DNA from: Melanocharis versteri
Taxonomy: Eukaryota; Chordata; Aves; Passeriformes; Melanocharitidae
NCBI GenBank assembly: GCA_013397845.1
Contig: VZTG01010716.1
Span: 1-64,000, forward strand
DNA length: 64,000 nt
Reading direction: 5' to 3'
Below the pieces are notes generated by a model. That model saw nothing but the letters and a program-made list of their open reading frames with translations, searched no databases and was not told the DNA's origin. Of the stretch, positions 13,101-25,900 are shown one piece after another. The first letter of the stretch is position 1. The number at the start of each line of letters is the position of its first letter. The translations under genes were made by a program, and so were the position numbers.

Positions 13101-16100
13101 CCTTGTAAAAGGAAATTAAACTTCTTCTGTAGCTCAGCAGATTGGACGCTGTGTCACAGAGATAGAAAAGTCCTGCCTGACATGAGCTTGGGCAAACACT
13201 TTTCATGCAATTTTGGTTTTTTTTCTCCACCATTACTCACAGCATTTGCTTTGTTCAGAGCTTCAAGCTATGTGAACCGGTGTGTAATTGCCCTGAAGGG
13301 TACATCACACTGACACAGAGCTGCCAGACACCTTCTGATTTCAAAGTGCCATTTACTCACACCTTTTCAGTGTTTCTTGTTTGTGCTGGTGGAAGCAGCT
13401 CCCGACAGAGAAGTGGATATTGGTGTGAGCAGCTCCTGCTGCCGCGCCGAGCCTCTTCAGCTCCTGGGGTGAATGAACAGCCTCATTCCAGCTTCCCTGG
13501 TAAGAGCCACTGAAGGGCACCACAGGGTTCTTCCCTGCTCACTTAGCTAAATGTTACTAAAGAAAATAAGTTGATAATCAAGTCCAGACCTTTTTGCAGG
13601 AGTTGCCGTGCTCTTCCTCCCACCCTGCTCTCCTTCCCCTTGCAGTGAGCAGAGGGCCCCCGTTGTGTTGGAAGAGCCTCGTTGGCTTGGTGGGGTTCAG
13701 AGATCCTGCAGTGACCATCCAAAGAAAAGAGCAAAATCCCAGTGGGCTGCTTGCTGTCCCTTCACTCTCCTGCCTGTAGCAGCCCATTTTCTGCTCAGTT
13801 ATGAGCTCTTCTTCCTTCTGTTTATGCTCCACTTATCAAAAGATGTTAGAGCCAGATGATTTTTCTGCAGAGGATTTAATTTCATTGGAGAGAAGTGGCG
13901 GTTTGTAAAACAGTCCATGGGATTAGTGTCACCTCAGCTCCTACATGATATTCCCACCCCCTTCTTGAGTATTATTTCTTTGAAAGCTGAAATTTCCATT
14001 GCTGTTGATGCCCTGCCAGGCACTCCAGCAGGGTTACTTTCCCTTGGATGCAGTTCAAGAAACCATCATTCCTTTTCTCTTATAGTTTCTCATCAAAGGA
14101 GAGGAGCACCTTCCCTTCACTGCCCTGCTCCCTGCAGCACTGGCTAAAGTAGCCATGGATATTCTTCAGTCCAACCATGCAGGAAATATGAACTGGAAAT
14201 CATTTTGGTGGCATGGAAGCTGAAGCATTCGTGTCCTCAAGAAAATAGACTTCAGCATTTAGAAATGTGTTCAGAGTTCTGGTAGAGGTCTTGATTAAAG
14301 CCTGTGCATGTCATTGGGGTGTCTTTAATTTTGGGGATGTATCATTTAAGTAGACTCTGTCGGGTGAACTGGTGTGTATCTGCTTCCTGTGTGTCCACCT
14401 GATTTACCTGATGTCTCCTTAGCCCCACGTTGCCTTGTCATAATGAAACTACAACAGCTGGGTTGCTGGGGGAAAACCCTTTTCCTAGAGAGAATATAGA
14501 GGTTCAGTTGATTTTCAGAGAAAATGTATGAGCTTCACTGGCAGGAGAACCGGCCGAGCAAGTCCATTTGAGATGTTGGCTTTGTGGCTTTTGTCTAGCA
14601 GAGCCTGAGCAGCATTTGATGTGTAGACATGTTTTCAGACATTTCGCATGGAGAAGGTGTTGGCAGGTCTGTTGTTAACACCCTCGCCTTTAGGCCAAAC
14701 TATTGAAAATTCAAGTTCAGCTTGAATCTCATTTCAATGGCTTGGAAGGCTGCAATCTGATGGGCTGAAAAAATCTCATCCAACTCCAGCCCTTATTAGG
14801 AGCTTAATCTGAAGCGCAGCCAAAGCCCAATAAGGGAGAGGGAAAAAAAAATTAGCAGTAAAATGGAACAAGAAATGTGCATTCAATTTACAGTATTCCT
14901 CTGCAACCTTAATTCATCCCCCTGTATACATTACGATGCCGTTTCTAATTACGGGATCACATAATGGGTTTTTTCCATGGCACCCCTGCCCTTGCTGCCC
15001 CTGAAGGATGGGGCTCTGTGTGTAGGACCTCAGCCCTTCACGGTGCTGGATTTGGGAGCAAGGGAGTGAGGCAAGTGATGGAAAAAGAGAGGGTAAAGTG
15101 CTGGTTAAGGAGTTGGGAATTCCTGCTCTGCTGCTGCTGCAGGGCTTGGGGATGGTGCTGGGTAATTTGCTTTTCATGCACAGCGAGGGACTTGATTTCC
15201 CGGGTCCCCAGGGTGAGGGTTGAGTTGCAGAAGCGCCGAGTTCTCCTGCTGCAGATGATCTCATGGGAAGTTGTACGTCAAACATTTAAAATGCCGCTCC
15301 ATGCTATTTATTTTTTTAAAAGGGAGCTGGAGGCTGATTCTGGAACTGGATGCCCAGAGCTTCTCTGTAACTCTTTTCTTCGGCTGTAAACCGGAGGTGT
15401 TGTGAACGTAATTCTCTAGGATTTTATGAAAATAAATTCAGAATCCTTTGAGAAGAATCCCAGTCTGCAGTGGCAAGACGCCTTCATTTTTGCCTTGGAG
15501 CAGCACATGAAAAGTGTGAAGTGAGGAGAGCTGAGTGCTGTGCATGCACAACCAGCCGAAACCCAGAACTGAGGAATTCCTCTCTTGTTGAGCATCTATT
15601 CTCGGTTCTAACTGCGTCAGGACTGTGTGCACACATGGTATGTGGCCATGCTGTAAAGAGCCCTGCAAGTGGACCAGATTAAAGCTACAGAGACAGCAGA
15701 TTTCCAGCACATCCTCGCTTTCCAGGCCTTGGCAACTGTGCTGTTTTCTTAATGCAGCCCTTCGGGTGCAGTATGGGATGAATTACAGTACTGGGTAAAC
15801 CAGGAGGGCACAGGCATGACTCTCCAGCAGACAGTGACAAGGAGGAGGCTGAGCAGCTCAGTCCTGAAGATGGCAATTCCTTTGCATTTCTGACCTGTAG
15901 CATAAAATGGGAATTTTTTGGATCATCCAGGAAGCGTGTAGTTTAGGCTGCTAATGCCAGATGTCTGCTTTTGGCTTATCTGAGCGTGGGTTGCATTTGA
16001 TCTTTAGGCTGGACCGGTGTTGTGTGTTGGAGCCTCGCTTGCAGAATAACTCCTTGTGTCCACTGGAGAAGGAGGTGGAGGGAGTTATTTTCTTCTGTGG

Positions 16101-16930
16101 TTTTATGGAACCCTATACCGTTGTCTGTCTCCAAGGAAGATGTGACGCACGATGGCTTTGCAGCTATGCAGCTGATGGAGAGGCACATAACTGTGGATGC
16201 TGCCTCAGGGATGCTCCAGCAAGAGGGATGGAGAGCCAAGAGGCAGCCAGCGTTCCTCCTCCTGCTTCAGTACCCTTTGGACTTTGTTCCAGCTTATCTC
16301 CTTCCTCCCAAAACGTGGATTAGGAGCTGCAAAGCTCTGTGCAGGAGGAGCAGCAAGAAGAGCCCCGTGAGAGGTGCTGTTGGGAGGAAGGGCAGCTCTC
16401 AGCCCTGCTCCTCCGGGGCTGTGCAAAGGTTTGAGCAGAGCTCGCTTCCATCAGCAGATGTTGTCAGGCGTGCACAGGCAAAACCTTGCTCTAATTCAGT
16501 AATTATAAAAATTCCTGGCAGAAGCTGTGTGTGACTCAGCTGCAGAAAAATTACTTAAGGGGAAAAAAAAAAAGTTTACAGAATTAGGCTGACTTTAGCA
16601 CACAAGAAGAGAAGCTGGGGCTTTCTGTAAATCCACTTGCTCGTCCAGCTTTAGCCCACCATGTCTTTTCCTGGAGAGAGATGAGACGGGAGAAGCAGAG
16701 CAGTGAAAGCCCAGGAGCTCGTCCTTCTCTGGCCGCAGCTCCCTGAGGCTGATGGAAGAGGGTGGATGGAGAGTTCCCTTCCCACTGCCCCTCTGAGCCA
16801 GAGCTCAGCCCGGAGCTGGCGTGGCTCTGGCTTGTGAAGGAGGGCAGGGCAGCCCCTTCCCTGCCAGCCCCGAGGACGGGAGGAGGCAGCTGCTGCCTGC
16901 TCAGCATTTGCCTTTCCCCTCACTGCTCAC

Positions 16931-16984
16931 ACTGGCACAGGAATCCGAGGAAACCTCACTGGCAGAGGAATCCGTGGAAGCCTC
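16931..16984. repeat. 27-bp imperfect tandem repeat, two copies
   Basis: Copies at 16931-16957 and 16958-16984 both begin ACTGGCA and end CCTC, with a few substitutions between them. It lies in the long NXN intron with no other visible structure. Confidence 0.85.
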
Positions 16985-19845
16985 AGACAGGTCTTGACTT
17001 ATCTGCAAAGGGTGTTTGCAGCACTGTCTCCTAGGGAAGCTGCCTTTTTTTCCCCTTCGTAAACATTGGATTTAATTTTATTTTTGTTAAAACCCACACA
17101 ACTAATTTCCCTTGGAATCTCTTGCAGGCGTCTGCTCTCAGTGTGTTTTGGCCTCGCTGCCCGGTGCTGGTTTTGAGTCCCAGTCCCAGTGGTGGGAAGT
17201 TTTTAGAATGAATGCCAGTTGTATTTTTTTCTTCAGTAGAATCGCAGTGTCCGCCTGTGGGTTTTAAACAAATATCCTTGGTTTTATGTTTTGCTTGCAA
17301 GTAGCCAGGATCCAAAGGGTGTGTAGGCAACCACAGAGATTCAGCAGGGATGCAGCACTTCCCCTTTGTCAAAAATGACTGCATTTTTCGGTTTTTTTGT
17401 ACCCTAGCATGCACCTCCCTGCCCTGCTGCTGTGCCTGGCTGTTCATCCCCTGCAGCAGGCAGGGTCTGTGCCTTTGTGTGGGGCTGTGGTGCAGGCACT
17501 CAGGGGAGGTGTGTGACACCCCTAGCAGTGAGTGATTTAAAATCACACCTAGGGAGTAGGAAACAATCCTGTCTGGTGCCTCTGGGAGTGGATGTGTCTT
17601 CACTGGCTTGACTTTTCAGCTAGGCAAAATGTATTTGCTTGCACTTGGTGCTGAATTTTGTGCCTCCACTGATTCCGCTGTGGTCAGCCCCTCACAGCTA
17701 CACGTGTGTGTTACACTGGCTCTGTTGTTCAGGTGCTTTTCAGCATTTCCATTACAAAATCTCGTTGCAGCAGCACTGAGTTGTCTGCGAAGTTGCTGTT
17801 ATTTGTTTTTTATGGTTTTTTTTAATACACCATTCACTGAGGAACTTCTAAGAACACACAGCTCCCCGGTGTCTCCAGTGCAGCAGTAAAACTGTAGCAC
17901 TCATCAGCTGTACTTTTTATAGTTCCTGTAGTCTGCAGTTTTCTTAGTTCTTTTCCCTTTGATGTTGGTCACTATCAGAAAAGAAGTTTGGAGCTGGTTG
18001 GATAGGTAATAGCTGATAGATGTTATAAAGTATCAGTAAAGAAATGGGAAGTGAGCAGAAGACTGGGTGGTGGTGCTGGTGTCAGCAAGAACACCCAGTG
18101 AGAGCAGTTGATTTTAGTGTTGGGGAAAATCAGTATAAACTTGTCTTTTGCCTGGCATGGGAGAGGGAAGCAGAAATCCTGCGAACAGGTTTGTATCTGC
18201 ATGAAGCTTCCATAACTGAAGAGCCGTCTATATCCTAGGAAAGGCTTTCTTTATTCCTTGGAATCCTGAGTTTTTAGAGCATGTGTTGGCCATGCAAACT
18301 CTCGGCTTTGCCATAAATCTGTGTTTTGGCAGTGCTTGTCCAAATGCCATATTATCCAGAAAGGAGTAGATAGGGGATTAGAGCAGAATCCTTTGCTATT
18401 TATGGACTCCCTTGGGGAATACATTGTAATATTCTTTTGAATGAGCTAAAAGGTAACCACAACAACCCGAAGCTGCACGTGCTAAATCTTCCCTGTGGCC
18501 CTCCTGTAGATCTGCAGGGGGGATGGAGGGGGAATATTTCAGCTTGCCGATCTGAAATAGGCTTGTTCTGGCTTTAATGATCTGCCACCTGCTGATTCCC
18601 TGGGATTCGGAACAGAATCTGGGACTCGTGCTTTTTTTTATTCTTTATTTTTTTTTTCCAAAAGGGCTGGCTTTGGAGCTTTCAATCTCTCCTTTCCTAA
18701 GCAAGTACAGATTAGAAAAGCATTAATTTTGTACAACCTGTGGAAGCATCTTTCTTGTAGAAGTTGCTCATCCTTTCCCCTGTGCTTTGGAACTGCCGTA
18801 ACCAACGCGAGTCCTGTGTATCCGTGTGTCCCTGTTGGCACGGAAAAGGAGGAGCAGGCTGGGTGCCAGGCTGCCAGACGGAGTCTGGAAATGTTCAGCA
18901 AAGCTGCTGGCTCAGGCTGTCCTGACGCCCTTCAGCAAACTGAGCAGCAAGAACTTACCCGAGAAGGGCTTTTCTCGTCCTTTTGAAGTTGTCAGGAATC
19001 CAGAGTGCCGCCTATTCTGTGCCCAGAATTTCATCTGTCTGGCTCCAGCTCTGTCCAGTGGAGGGAGGAGCTGCTCAACCTTCCTGTAGAAAGCACAGAA
19101 GACCCAATCCAGAGCTACTGTAGAAGGTTCTGTGCAGATGGACCTCTTCCTTTGGCTGCTTCCTGGCCTGACCAGGCACCTGGACCCTCAGACACCCCTT
19201 CCTTTGCCCACCACCTTAAAAACCACGTGTGGAGTTTCTAATGTGCAGAGCAAACCCTGTCAACTTCGTAACTTGAGGACAAAGCTTTTCTGTAGGTTTG
19301 TAGCCTTACAGACCAGCTGGCTCTGGTTTGGTTTCTCAGAGTTTGGGAATTCCCTGGGTTTGGATGTTTATCCCAGCTGCCCAGCCCCAGGCAGCCCCTG
19401 GGGCATTGTGTCTGCGAGGGGGCCAAGGTGTGCTCCTTCCTCACTCCATGCTGGAGGAGAGCAGGGCAAAGACTGTGAAATGCAGGTTTCTTTTGCAAAA
19501 CTCTTGCTTTTATTAGGAGCAGCAGGTTTGGTCTTGGAGAAGGGAGCATCTGCTTCATGCAGGGCTAAATGTGGCCCATTTTTGTGTGTGCTCACTGAGA
19601 AACAGCAAAAATCAGGAGCAAACACGTGGCCAGGGCTGCCTTCTCCTTTATGTGCCTGTGTAACTGAATAATATGCATGGCCTTGCCTTTGTGTTTACCT
19701 TAGGGTTTGTTATGACATTGAAGATGGATTTTTCCTGGCTCTTGCACACACAGCATGTAAAACCAACACAGCCCAGTACATGGTCAGTGTGTGAAGCCTG
19801 ATGCAGCCTGGGAGCTCAGGCTGTACTTGGATGCACCCCATTGAC

Positions 19846-19914
19846 AGCAGCTTTGATGATCCTAGTGGGTCCCTTCCAGCTCAGGATATTCCATGATTCT
19901 GTTCTATGATTCAT
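19846..19914 (+). mobile_element. CR1 LINE 3'-end fragment
   Basis: The segment contains GATGATCCTAGTGGGTCCC, then TTCCAGCTCAGGATATTCC and an ATGATTCTGTTCTATGATTC tail. This is the signature 3' terminus of avian CR1 retrotransposons on the plus strand. Only the tail is recognisable; the upstream CR1 body is absent or too diverged. It is an inactive, 5'-truncated copy. Confidence 0.75.
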
Positions 19915-22900
19915 TTCTCAGGCTGGGAAGCTCATCTCTTCTCATGCTTGTAGCCACTGCACTGCTTGTCAAACACAGGGGCTTGTTTCAGGCTGGTTTT
20001 TGTGGAAATAGGGACATTTGGGAGAAGAGAGACCTTTGAGGTATCTCTGTCTTCAGCTGTGGACCTGGTGAGTTCTTGGTAGCCATGGGGAGGGAGTGTG
20101 TCTGCATCTACAGCTGCTTTTGCTGTCTCCTTTTAGTACAAAAAAGTTGCCTCCTAATCTTGGGATGATTTTTATACACTTTTCCTTCAGTTCTCAGTTT
20201 CTGAGCCCTTAGTTCCTACCTAGGGAATTGGAGTTTTTTTCCTCCTGTGCATCATAATTCCTGGGAGATTATGTAATTTATCGATGCTGGCTTGTCAGGA
20301 CAGACTTGGAATAAAAGGCTTTGTAGTGTGCTGCTTAGCTGGCTGTATAAACATGAAAGTACCAGGTTTTTAACTGGCTTGCTCACGTGGCTTTCCTCTG
20401 CAAAGCTTTAGCCAAAACACTCCTCTAGATAAAAGGATGCTGAGAAAGTCCAGGTCAGGCAGAGTTTGTCTGAGAAGGGGTATAACATTGATCTTTGGTT
20501 TAGTTTTATTTCTTGTAACCTCTCAGTAAGAGCAGGGAATGAGGATAAATTGTTTTCATCTCTCGGCGGTCAAAGATTAAGATGGATGAGGCAGTGGGTT
20601 GCCTGGAAGAAGCTGTTAAGTCAGAGCCTGGCTGTGACTCCTCTCTCTTGGATCTTGGATGAAGCTGACTTTGTGCTTCCTGCTTCCCAGGCGTGCTTCG
20701 CCACGCTCCTCCTTAAATATCCGAGCTGGTGAGTGATTGCCTTGAGTTTTCTGAGGTCTTTGAACTAAAATAAATGAGAAGGGCTCTGGGAATGAGGCCT
20801 CCCATCGGTCACTTGCCTTTCACCTCTGAGCTCAGGGGTTTGAATCAGGTGTGGCATTAAATGAACAGGGTTTGGTGCCCCTAAGGTCACATCCTGCTGA
20901 GCCTCTCATGGGTGATTGGGAGGCCCCTGGCACCTTCTGCAATGCTCTCTTGATGTTCTCATTTTGTTAATGAGCATCTGAAGAAGATGCTGGTTGGATC
21001 TGGATGGGGCTTTGCCAGTCTGGGACTGGCCTGATGGTCCCTTGTGTTCTGCTCTGAGTGCTCAAGCACTGATGGGGAAGGAATGCTGGAGAAATACTCC
21101 GTTTTGGGGCTCCCCGAGGTGCTGCAGTAGCTGGAGTTTTTGAAGCCCCAAGAGAATTCCCTGCAAAACACATGGCTGCTGTTTGCTGCTGTTGGAACAG
21201 CCCCTGGTTGGCGTCTTTTGTGCTGTCACTATGTGGGGACTGAAGCTTGAAGAGGCATTTTTACCCTCTGTGCTCTGTACCCCAAGCCAAGGGATTTTGG
21301 GGAGGGGAGGTGGTGGGTGCTGGTTGGGCAGGACCCTGGGCACTGGTGCATGGCAGGGTGGCTGCCTTCCTTCTTTTCCTGCCCTTTGATGTGCTGTGGG
21401 ATATGTAATGAGCATCTGCCCTCTAAGAGAAAACAGATTTGAGTTCTGAAGTTGAAAAAAGAGGGAGCAATTTTGTTTAATCATTTTCACACGGATCCAC
21501 AGGCGTTTCTGTAAGAGCGAGCGGCATCTGGTTCAAGGGCAGCCTTGGCTGCTTGGAGCTCTCCTGCAGCTTCTGCAGTCTCAGGCAGAGATTGATGTTC
21601 CAGATGCTGTTCTCAGCAATCGGATCAATGACGTGCTTGTTTAGACTTTTCATTTTTTAAAGAGGAAAAAAAAAATAGATTATACTTTCTAAGATCATCT
21701 GAAGTATCGAAGATCTGTGAGGCGTTTTCGTTTTGTTTGTTTCCTGGATCAGGGCCCTGCAAATTCTTTCCCTGGTTATGAATACCACTCAGAAAGCAGG
21801 AGGTGAGCTGCCTGCCTTGGTACCTGGGTATTCACTCATTCCCTCCCTTCAGCTTCTAGCCACTGCAAGAAATACAGGATTTTTTATTCCAGACACAGAG
21901 CATTCATTTCAAGGAGAAAATACCTAAATGCAGTCATGCCCTTGTGCCCTGCAAGCTGCACTGGCTGTCCTGGTGTGCGCTTTGGGTTGTCTCCAAACTT
22001 CTTGGTGTATGTGGGAAAATGACCGAGTGGCAGGGAAAATGCTGGAAATCTTTGGGGATTTGATTTAAATCTGATGAAAATGCAAGGCTTTTGCCTTTTC
22101 TCCTTTGCCAGCACCCATTGGGGTGGCTGTAAAAACGGCTGCTGTAAGTTTGTTGCTGTGGTTTTCCAAACCCAGGCTTGTTATTTACCCATTTCCATCT
22201 ATCCAGCACCAGTGTTGCCCTCTCAGAGCCCCGTGGTGGTCGGTGTGTTGTTCTGGAGGATGTCACTTGCCAAAGTCCCTGGATTTGGCAGGAGTGCTCC
22301 AGGAGTCCCATGGGAATGAGAGTCCTTAACCACTGTCCCAGCCCTTATCTGCTGCCTTGGCAGATGAGCTTTAATTACAGAGATCACAAATGCTGTGGTT
22401 CCTTGGGAGGCTGAGGCAATGTTTGGCTCCTGGCATACCCTGGGGCTGTCCTGGGATGAAAGTCTCTGATGGTGATCAGTGAAAGCTGCTCACCAAGAGG
22501 AGCAACAGCATCTTCTCCATCTCAGGACGAGTTTGGCTGCTGGGATGGACCCTGAACTCTACACTTGGCTTTTGCTGACAGGAGAACGTGGTGTCCAAGC
22601 AGACCTGAGGTCTTGGCCAGGGTAGGCGTCACACGTTAATTTTCACCCATTCAGGTTCTGCTCACAGCGTGAGATGCAGAAAAAACATCCCACGAAGTAA
22701 GCCAGAATTAAGCTGCAGATTTTGTTCTCATTAGTGTAAAATCAGAAAATCTGGTGTTTCTGATGCCTCTAAGGAGAGAAGGAGAATTAACTCCCGGTGA
22801 ATGTAAGCAGAGGATACTTAAAAGGCAAATTGTTCACATACTTTCTTTAAAATTTGCATGAGTGTAGCAAAAGGTCATTGCAACTGCAGTCTCCTCCTCA

Positions 22901-25900
22901 GATCCTGCCTGCCGGTGGCTGATTGCAAAAGCCTGTTGCTAAGTGTTCCTGGAAACGGAATAAAGATGAAGCAAGATAATTGAACAAGAGGAGGGAGAGG
23001 GAGAGGAGGGGAAAAGCTTGGAGCTTGCAGCGGAACCGCAGGGCTGCCAAACGAGATGAGTGTGTTGGAGTTTGACTCGGTGGCTGCATTCAATCAGTTC
23101 TGACCCAGGGGTGGGGAAGGGGTGACTGAGCCTGAAACTTCATGGCAGATCCTTGGAAAGTCACTTGGACACAAGTGGATGATTTGCTTGTGTTTCCTGT
23201 GGCTCATCCAACTCCAAACATGTTGCTTCCTAGTGCTGAGGCTGGAATGGGGATGGGATGATAGTGTGCTCCCATGGTGCATTTCCTGGATAAAATCTCT
23301 GTTCCTGCAGCATGGATTTAGTTACCCTGGGATCATCTTCTGGACAATTCAATAATCATGGAAAGCAACAGGATCAAACAAGAATGCAAGCAGACAAATC
23401 CAGAGCTTGACTAAGGCAGAAAGCCTTCAACTCCAGGTGATTTGAGGGGTGTTTTCTGTCCATCTCAAGTCAGGCTGCTCTCTGAGGAAACAACTGATGG
23501 TGGTTTTGTGTGTTGCAGAATCAAATAAACCCCAGTGCAGCTCCTTTTTATTGCTGAAAAGACAAGGAAGCAAAACTTCCTCCTTAACTTTGGTCTTTCT
23601 CTAGTTGAAGCTCTTGTAAAAACACCAGGCTTTCTCCAACTCCATGGATCTATTTCCTGGAAACATTTTTAGTAACTGTTTCTGGAGTGATTTTTATCAT
23701 CCCAGAGCATTTTACAAACTGAATATAGTAACAGCTGAAATACAGCCCCATCTGAGGAGGGTTGCTGCCAGCGCACAGAAGTTTTCGGCATGTTATAAAA
23801 GAACACACAGTTTGCTTTTTCTTTGCACAGAAATCTTCCTTCTTCTCACCAAAAATGTGAGGTAGCCCTCCTGCCACCCAGCCCTCTGTGTCACCTCCTG
23901 CTTTGCTCTTGACTCAGAGCCTCACTGGCAGAGCTGGTGCTGGGTATCCTTGGCTCTCTGAGTCCTGCGGTCTCTGAGCCTCCCCCTCCAGCTGGGGCTG
24001 GCTGTCAGCAGAGGGAATTAATACGCTGCATCTTGTCTGACATTTTGAACACCCCCGTGGGATTCACGTTTCATCAGCTCCTGGCAGCAGCTCCTTGTTT
24101 CTCCTCGACTGTCTGTGCCATGCTCGGGGTGGCAGGAGGGACACGGTGGCCAAGGCTGTCTCACGCCAAGTGTCCTGCCTTCATCCATATGCTGACTGCA
24201 GGCTCTTGCCTCTTTGGGAAGCTCTACAAAAGTGGAGCTTCTGATTTTCTTGTTCATCTTAATTGGTTTGGCTGTTGCACGACACCTTAAAATGAAGAAG
24301 AGGGAGTTGCAGGCTGCTGTGCCATTCCTCCCCGGTCGATGGCTCTGGAGCTGGGGCCTCCTGTGGCTCGGTGCTGGGTTTCGGGGACAGATCGGGTTCC
24401 CTCGCTTGCCCTGCACCTGGCCCACCATGTGTGTGTGTCATAAACCCCTCAGCCCTATCTGCTGGCCCCATACTGGTTGTCCCTCCCCTTCCTCTGTGCC
24501 CAGCCTGTACCATGACTCTGCTCCTTTCCCTGTCCCTCCTTTCCCTGTTCCCCGGCTTTGCTGGAGCACAGTGTGATGGAAAAGCTGCTCTGCAAAGGAG
24601 TGGATGAGGAAACAGATTCTCCGACTTCCCAGCAGCTGGTTTGTGCTGCAGTTGAGGTGTTGGTGCATCTGAGCTCTGGGCAGCTTTGTTCTGCCCTGGT
24701 TTTAATGTGTGCAGGTGATTAATTGCAAACGTGGGACTCTCAGTGGTGTTTTCCCATTTAGAGATCATTGGCTGGGGCAGGTTTACATTTCCAGCCTTTC
24801 TGCCGAGGGGCTGAGTGTCACTTTGGGGAGCAGGAGGGAGAGGAGAAGTGCTCAGCGGGAGAGCATTTTCCAGCAGCCTGTGTTACATCTGTCCTGCCCG
24901 TGTCACTGTCACTGGGATGCTCTTGCCTCCAGGGCACCCAGTGCTGGCTCAGGCCAGCGCGGCTCTGGTGCTCAGCTGTGCTGGTGAAGTGTGACAGGAG
25001 GGCACAGAGGCCCTCACCATCATCAGTGGTTTAGCCCAGAGCAGTTTTGGTGGTGTGATGTTTCCTCAGGATGGATTTGGGGCTCCAAAGGAGAAGTCCC
25101 CATGAGCACTGTGGCTGCTCCGGGTCGGCACAGGCTGTGGGATCCCTTCCACCCCAAGAGCTGAGGAGGAGCGGGATAACTCGGAGCTGTCCCTGGCGGG
25201 GATTGCTCTTTCCAGCTGGAGCTTGGGAGCACCTGGCTCTGGTTAGTTCCTGGCATATTTTGATCTGTGGTTTACAGAGTGAATCCCTTGAGCTGTGCCG
25301 CCCTCCCGAGCTGTGAGTGGAGCCTGTTGCATGCAGAGCCCAGAGCTGCCCCCGCAGCCGAGGCTGTGGTTGTGGCCTTTGTAGCTCTGCAGCTGTGTAA
25401 CCTTTGCATGAAAATCCTCCTTGGGCTGCAAACCAGGAGTGCTGCCAGATGAGATTCAACGCTGTCGGCTCTGAGATGCCAAGATGGATGCAGCTGTAGG
25501 GAGGGCCAGACCAAGCAGTGCACCCTCTCCCGAGATCATCTGGAGAAAAGTGGCTGCTTTTAAACAGTCTGAGTGTTTGCAGCGATGCCAGAGCTGTGTT
25601 GAGTGGAGGTTTTTGTAAGGAAGCATCAGCAGTGATGCGATGGATGAGCTATTGCATTTCAAAAGGTGCTGTGGAAGAGCAAATTCCCCATCCACCCAGT
25701 GGGTACCTCATCAGCAGTGGGCACAAGAGGTATCTGAGATGTCTTGATAGTTTTGCAGGAATCTTTTGTGTAGCTGGTCTGGGGGATGTCCTGGTGCTGG
25801 CTTGTCACTGCTCAGGAGGCTCCTGGCTGTGGCATCCTGGAGCCCTCACTTCCCAGGGTGTGTTACAGTGCTAACAAACACTCCATTGTTTTCCAGGATT

